Positions 59,815 through 64,000 of a DNA stretch of 64,000 nt are shown piece by piece. Within the stretch, counting starts at the first letter, position 1, and each line of letters starts with the position of its first letter. The stretch is taken from assembly GCA_017985015.1 (NCBI GenBank), contig JAGNYI010000002.1, positions 1-64,000 on the forward strand. The letters are read 5' to 3'. This DNA comes from Giesbergeria sp. Lineage in GTDB: Bacteria; Pseudomonadota; Gammaproteobacteria; Burkholderiales; Burkholderiaceae_C. Both the position numbers and the translations under genes were made by a program. Below the pieces are notes generated by a model. It saw nothing but the letters and a program-made list of their open reading frames with translations. It ran no database searches and was not told the origin of the DNA.

Positions 59815-61047
59815 CTAACCTCCCACTGCTTCGGCTGGGTCGACGCGCAGCGCGGCGCGGATCGCGACCCCGCTGGCCAGCACACAAATGACCAGAATGG
59901 CGGCCAGCCCGGCAGCCGTGTCCTGCGGCACCAGCAGCACGTATTTGGGGAAAGCGGGCGCCATCAGCGTGGCAGAGATCTTGCCCACCACGAAGCCGAT
60001 GATTCCCAGGCCCAGCGCCTGCTGCACGATCATGCCGGCGATGGTGCGGTTCTTGGTGCCGATGAGCTTGAGCACCGCGATTTCGCGGATTTTCCCTAGC
60101 GTGAGCGTGTAGATGATGAAGGCCACGATGGCGGCGCTGACCAGCGCCAGGATGGCCAGGAACATGCCGATCTGCTTGGCCGACGTGGCAATGAGCTTGC
60201 CGACCAGGATGTCGTCCATCTGCGCGCGCGTGGTGGCGGTGAGGCGCTGCCAGCGGCGAATCGCCTGTGCCACCTCATCGGCGTCGTAGCCTGGGCGCAC
60301 GCGCACCAGCACGGCGTTGACCGAGGGGTTGCTGCTTTGCGAGGCAATCACCGCGTCGAGCAGGCCAGGCACACCGGGGCGGTTGAAAGCGGGGTTGGCG
60401 GCAGTGCGGTGGCGGCTCTGCCAGAGGGCGTCGTTGTCGCGCAGGAACTGCGCGGCTTGCGCATCCTTGAGCGGGATGAACACCATCGGGTCTCCGCCCG
60501 AGGACACCATGCGCCGCGTGAGCCCGACCACGGTGTAAACATTGCGCCGGATCTGGATGCGCTCGCCCAGCGCCATGCCGCTGGCGATGTCGGCCACCGC
60601 CTCGTAGTGGCTGCGCGTGAGCTGCCGCCCGGCCACCAGATAGGGCGGCCAGCCGGGTGTGCCGCTGCCGCCCGGTGCGATACCGACCACCATGGCGCGC
60701 ACATCGCTGGTGGCTGCTCCAGCAGCGCCAGCGTTGCCCGCCAGGCGCTGCACCTGCATGGTCAGGTAGGTCACGTTGGCGGCATCCTGCACGCCGGGCA
60801 GCGCGCGCAGGCTGCGCCAGGTGCTGTCGTTCAGGCTCGATGGCTCGGCGTACGGACCCAGCGTGCCTTGCTGCACCACCCAGATGTCGGCGCCGCTGTT
60901 GTCCAGCAGCGCGCGCCCGTCGTCCACCATGCCGCGGTACACCCCGGCCATGGTGAGCGTGACGCCGATCAGCAGCCCCAGGCCAATGCCGGTGAAGACA
61001 AACTTGCCCCAGGCATGGAGGATGTCGCGGCCGGCCAGGCTGATCAC
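59815..61047 (-). CDS. FtsX-like ABC permease (MacB/DevC-type)
   Basis: 410 residues. TM1 at about 15-38, a periplasmic MacB-like domain, and three C-terminal helices including the FtsX core LALVSAAIVAFIIYTLTLGKIREIAVLKLIGTKNRTI and the last helix before RVDPAEAVGG. GTG start at 61047 overlapping the adaptor stop by 4 bp; upstream ATG frames run through the adaptor gene and are rejected. Confidence 0.88.
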   Translation of the reverse strand: MISLAGRDILHAWGKFVFTGIGLGLLIGVTLTMAGVYRGMVDDGRALLDNSGADIWVVQQGTLGPYAEPSSLNDSTWRSLRALPGVQDAANVTYLTMQVQRLAGNAGAAGAATSDVRAMVVGIAPGGSGTPGWPPYLVAGRQLTRSHYEAVADIASGMALGERIQIRRNVYTVVGLTRRMVSSGGDPMVFIPLKDAQAAQFLRDNDALWQSRHRTAANPAFNRPGVPGLLDAVIASQSSNPSVNAVLVRVRPGYDADEVAQAIRRWQRLTATTRAQMDDILVGKLIATSAKQIGMFLAILALVSAAIVAFIIYTLTLGKIREIAVLKLIGTKNRTIAGMIVQQALGLGIIGFVVGKISATLMAPAFPKYVLLVPQDTAAGLAAILVICVLASGVAIRAALRVDPAEAVGG

Positions 61048-62195
61048 GGCGCCCCCTTGGTGATGCGGTCCACCACGTGGGTGTTGCTGCGGGCGCTCAG
61101 TTCTTTCTCGCTGTAGACAACGATGCGCGCGCCTTCCTTCAAACCGCTCTGCACCTGCACCTGGCCATCCAGGTCGGCCTGCCCCAGCACCAGGGGGGCA
61201 AAGTGCAGGCCGTCCGCGCCCAGTTCCCATACGCCCATCTTGCCGCCCACGCGCCGCAGGGCGGCGTTGGGAATGGTGGGTGCGGCGGCGAGTTCCGGCA
61301 GGGTGATGGTGACTTCCGCCAGCGTGCCCAGCGGGGGCAAGGGCGTGGGCAGGGTGGTCAGCACCACCTTGGCCAGCGTCTCTTCGGTCACGGCATCGGC
61401 CAGGGGCTCGACGCGCAGCACGCGTCCGGCCAACGGCGCCGTGGTGTCCGAGCGCAGCAGCACCTGTGCGGGCAGGTTGGCGCGCAGGCCCGCAGAACTG
61501 GTCTGGTCAAAGCGCACGTTGACCCACAGACTGGCCGGGTCTACCAAATCCACTACGGCTTGCCCCGGCACCACGGTGCTGCCGGGCTCGGCCAGGCGGG
61601 CGGTGACCAGGGCGTCCGCCGGGGCGCGCAGGCGCAGCTGGCCGCGCTGCGTGCGCAGGGCTTCCAGCTCGGCGCGCAGGCGCGCAAGCTCGGCCTGACT
61701 GCCCGCCAGAGCGGCGTTGGCGCTAGCCAAGTCTTGCTGGCGGGCGGTGGCGGTCTCTTCGCTGGTGGCGCGCACGGCCAGCAACTGGCTGTAGCGCGTG
61801 GCCTGGGTCTGTGCCTGCTGCTGGCGGGCCTGCGCGTCCTTCAGGCTGGCCTGGGCGCGTTGCACAGCGGCGGCCTGGGCGCGCAGGCGTTCGTCAAAAT
61901 CCACCGCATCCATTTCGCCCAGTACCTGGCCTGCGGCGACGCGCTCGCCCACCTCCACCGACAGGCGCAGCACGCGCCCGGCTACTGTGGGACCCACGTG
62001 GTAGGTGGTACGCGCTTCCACCGTGCCAATGCCGAACAGGGCGGGCGTGATGGCGCGCTGCCGGGCCGTGGCCACCGTGACGGCCACGGGAGCGAGCGGC
62101 CCCGAGCGCAGCACCACGTAGATGAACAGGGCGAGGAGCGGCACCACCACAGCCAGCAGGGCCAGGGTGCGGCGTTGCAGGGGAAGTCGGCTCAT
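61044..62195 (-). CDS. ABC efflux periplasmic adaptor (HlyD/MacA-type)
   Basis: 383 residues. One N-terminal membrane anchor (about 10-28), lipoyl half-motifs THVGP/YHVGPTVAGRVLRLSVEVGERVAAGQVLGEMD, a long coiled-coil hairpin (about 105-180) and LRAPADALVTARLAEPGSTVVPGQ. It bridges the permease and the NodT channel. Its start overlaps the tetR stop by 4 bp. Confidence 0.9.
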   Translation of the reverse strand: MSRLPLQRRTLALLAVVVPLLALFIYVVLRSGPLAPVAVTVATARQRAITPALFGIGTVEARTTYHVGPTVAGRVLRLSVEVGERVAAGQVLGEMDAVDFDERLRAQAAAVQRAQASLKDAQARQQQAQTQATRYSQLLAVRATSEETATARQQDLASANAALAGSQAELARLRAELEALRTQRGQLRLRAPADALVTARLAEPGSTVVPGQAVVDLVDPASLWVNVRFDQTSSAGLRANLPAQVLLRSDTTAPLAGRVLRVEPLADAVTEETLAKVVLTTLPTPLPPLGTLAEVTITLPELAAAPTIPNAALRRVGGKMGVWELGADGLHFAPLVLGQADLDGQVQVQSGLKEGARIVVYSEKELSARSNTHVVDRITKGAP

Positions 62196-62800
62196 GGTGC
62201 TCTCCGGATGCCGCGCTGGTAAATGGCAAAGACGCGCGGCGCATCGCGGCGAATGCGCTCCACGTCGCCCGACAGCATGGACTGCATGACCAGGCCTTGG
62301 ATGGTGCCGATGAACAGCGTGGCGGCGGCTTCGGGGTCCAGGGTGGGGTCGATCTCACCGCCCGCCTTGCCCTGTGCAAAGAGCTGCTGCAAACGCTCGC
62401 CGTAGCGCGCCAGCAGCGTGCGCACCATGCGCCGAGGCAGGCTGTCGCCGGCGCGCTGGAGTTCACCAAACATCATGCGGGGCACGCCCGGATGCTCAGC
62501 GACAAAGCCCGCGTGCGCCAGAAACATGGCTTCCAGCGCAGCCAGCGGAGTGGGAGCGTGCTGCGCGGCCCGCTCGACACGGGCCAGCAACTGTTCTGCC
62601 ACCCATTCCATGACGGCCTGCAGGATCGCGTCCTTGGAGGGGAAGTGCCGGAACAGCGCCCCTTGCGTCAGGTGCATGTGGCCGGCAATCGCTGCAGTGG
62701 TGATGTCGCTCGGGTTCTGGGTGGCGGCCAGTTGAATGACGGCCTCCACGGTGGCGGCGCGACGCTCGTCGGCAGGCAGGTATTTGGAAGCAGTAGACAC
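62192..62800 (-). CDS. TetR family repressor of the ABC efflux operon
   Basis: 202 residues. N-terminal helix-turn-helix: AVIQLAATQNPSDITTAAIAGHMHLTQGALFRHFPSKDAIL; C-terminal ligand domain with the typical FLAHAGFVAEHPGVPRMMFGEL pattern of the TetR group near AcrR/EnvR. GTG start at 62800. First gene of the operon, so it likely controls itself and the pump. An inverted repeat lies 17 bp upstream. Confidence 0.9.
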   Translation of the reverse strand: MSTASKYLPADERRAATVEAVIQLAATQNPSDITTAAIAGHMHLTQGALFRHFPSKDAILQAVMEWVAEQLLARVERAAQHAPTPLAALEAMFLAHAGFVAEHPGVPRMMFGELQRAGDSLPRRMVRTLLARYGERLQQLFAQGKAGGEIDPTLDPEAAATLFIGTIQGLVMQSMLSGDVERIRRDAPRVFAIYQRGIRRAP

Positions 62801-62817
62801 GGCAGATTCTGAAAGTA

Positions 62818-62831
62818 AGTAATTGATTACT
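62818..62831. promoter_or_regulatory. Candidate TetR operator AGTAAT-TG-ATTACT
   Basis: Perfect 6-bp arms around TG just upstream of the tetR start, in an AT-rich promoter-like patch (TTACTTTC / GATAGTAATCAATTACT). Expected place for autoregulation by the TetR protein. Confidence 0.65.
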
Positions 62832-63059
62832 ATCTTACAGAAGATGCCTGAGTCTTGGCAAGGCGTAAAAGTCAAGCACAGGCGGGGTAAGGGCTTTGGA
62901 CTGGGCTTTCGGAATGGCAGGCGAAGGTTTGTGGCTCAAGACAGATCCAAGCCGACCCTCTCGCGTGGGTTTGCCCTTGCACCAAAAGCGTGCCTCTCTA
63001 GAATGGCTCCGCTGCGCGCAAGCGGCTCAGCGCTCCTGGCAACCTATGAAAGGCGTGGC

Positions 63060-64000
63060 ATGGCCCGTTACGTGAACCGCAGCGCCTGGGCGCAGCGGCT
63101 CCTCGGAGCCGACCAGCACATGCGCATCCGTGTTGCCATGACGGGGGTGTCGGCGCTGCTTTCGATGGTGTGCGGCGGACTCGTCATCCTGTTGGCCTAC
63201 GCGGGCTTTGCGCGCGTCGATTTGAGTCTGCTCTGGATCGGCACCCTCGTGCTGTTCAATCTCGGGGTGCTGGTGTGCATCCGCACCGGCTGGACCCAGC
63301 GTCTGGACGATCCGGCGCTCACGCAACTGCAGATTCGCTATGCCATCCTGAGCAACGCCGCGGGCTATGCGCTGCTTGGCGAGGCGCGCGGAATTACGCC
63401 GGTCATTCTTTCGCTGGTGCTGATGTTTGGCATCTTCAACCTGAGTGCCCGCCAGATGCTGGCCAACCTGCTGCTGTCGCTGCTGTGCTTCGGTATCGCG
63501 ATGGCCGTGGTCTTCTGGACCAATGCGCCCGGCCACAACGCAGTGCTGGAGTTGGCCTACGGCGTCATGGTGGTCCTTGTGCTGCTCGGGAGCACCTTTG
63601 TCGGCCTGCGCATCCAGCATGTGCGAGAGCGGCTCAAGCGGCAAAAGCACGCGCTGGGCGCGGCGCTGCAGCGCATCAACCACCTGGCCACGCACGACGA
63701 CTTGACCGGCCTGGTCAACCGCCGACGCATGACCGAACTGCTGACGGTGGAACGCGAACGCTGCGAGCGAAGCGGGCGCCCACTGGTGCTGGCGCTGCTG
63801 GATCTGGATCTGTTCAAGCGAATCAACGACCAGCACGGTCATGCGGTCGGCGACGCCGCGCTGTGTGCGTTCGCTCAGGAGGTTGAAAAAAATCTGCGCA
63901 GTACCGACGTGCTGGCGCGCTGGGGCGGCGAGGAATTTCTTTTGTTGATGCCGGAGACGTCCATCAAGGGCGCGTTGGCGCTGCTCGAACGTGTGCGCGG
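63060..64000 (+). CDS. GGDEF domain protein, probable diguanylate cyclase (3' end beyond the window)
   Basis: Visible part about 313 residues. Six or so membrane helices occupy residues 25-190, followed by a coiled segment and a GGDEF domain starting at HDDLTGLVNRRRM. LALLDLDLFKRINDQHGHAVGD and the active-site WGGEEF (GGEEF) are intact, with an RxxD-type region not apparent before it. It makes cyclic di-GMP. The membrane region resembles MHYT/MASE-type sensors only loosely. Start ATG 63060. Confidence 0.9.
   Translation, partial: MARYVNRSAWAQRLLGADQHMRIRVAMTGVSALLSMVCGGLVILLAYAGFARVDLSLLWIGTLVLFNLGVLVCIRTGWTQRLDDPALTQLQIRYAILSNAAGYALLGEARGITPVILSLVLMFGIFNLSARQMLANLLLSLLCFGIAMAVVFWTNAPGHNAVLELAYGVMVVLVLLGSTFVGLRIQHVRERLKRQKHALGAALQRINHLATHDDLTGLVNRRRMTELLTVERERCERSGRPLVLALLDLDLFKRINDQHGHAVGDAALCAFAQEVEKNLRSTDVLARWGGEEFLLLMPETSIKGALALLERVR

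Overview
The window is a roughly 64 kb chromosomal segment of a GC-rich betaproteobacterium, most likely a member of the Comamonadaceae (Acidovorax/Hydrogenophaga-like). The evidence is the gene content (split MetH with an S-adenosylhomocysteine riboswitch, TorF-GlnK-AmtB cluster, YifB, ProQ, PII) and a short intergenic repeat with a TAGCGCTTAT core that occurs eight times here. Genes at both edges are cut: recQ on the left and a GGDEF protein on the right.

Layout. 0-5 kb: recQ, a Spy-like lipoprotein and an OmpR/histidine-kinase pair. 5-21 kb: a complete histidine-utilisation locus, all on the + strand. It comprises a NitT/TauT-type ABC transporter, hutC, hutH, hutU, an IclR regulator, a polar-amino-acid ABC transporter, hutD, hutI, a HisC-like aminotransferase, hutF and hutG. 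HutF plus HutG indicate the five-step route through formylglutamate to glutamate and formate. Two TGTA-type palindromes (before the first transporter and directly before hutH) look like HutC operators. 21-28 kb: methionine synthase in two pieces, metH-N after hutG and metH-C behind an SAH riboswitch, separated by pirin, glutamate dehydrogenase and a PACE-type membrane protein. 28-36 kb: YihY, a NIT/PilJ-domain periplasmic protein, ferredoxin-NADP reductase, glycolate oxidase subunits GlcF and GlcE (no GlcD), a YoaK-like protein and an SMP-30 lactonase. 36-42 kb: the nitrogen-control operon torF-glnK-amtB behind a sigma-54 promoter, then yifB and a ProQ/FinO protein.

43-47.7 kb is an accessory island. 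It has MITE-like elements, two ~320 bp direct repeats, a histone-H1-like gene and a row of three integron-type gene cassettes on the - strand. The cassettes are separated by attC sites and no integrase gene is visible. They encode a secreted small protein, a TIR-domain protein with an unfamiliar C-terminal half, and a HEPN-like protein. A 32 bp direct repeat (30/32 identical) lies at both ends of the island; the right copy is the 3' end of the neighbouring oxidoreductase gene. This is the most interesting part of the window and a candidate defence locus.

47.7-63 kb holds two large - strand operons. The first combines an RND efflux system (adaptor, pump, TolC channel) with a carboxymuconolactone-decarboxylase-like protein, a type I sulfide:quinone oxidoreductase, a DUF302 protein and a second SQR-like flavoprotein. 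The second is a TetR-controlled ABC efflux system (adaptor, FtsX-like permease, ATPase, small membrane protein, NodT-type outer-membrane lipoprotein), mostly linked by 4-bp start/stop overlaps.
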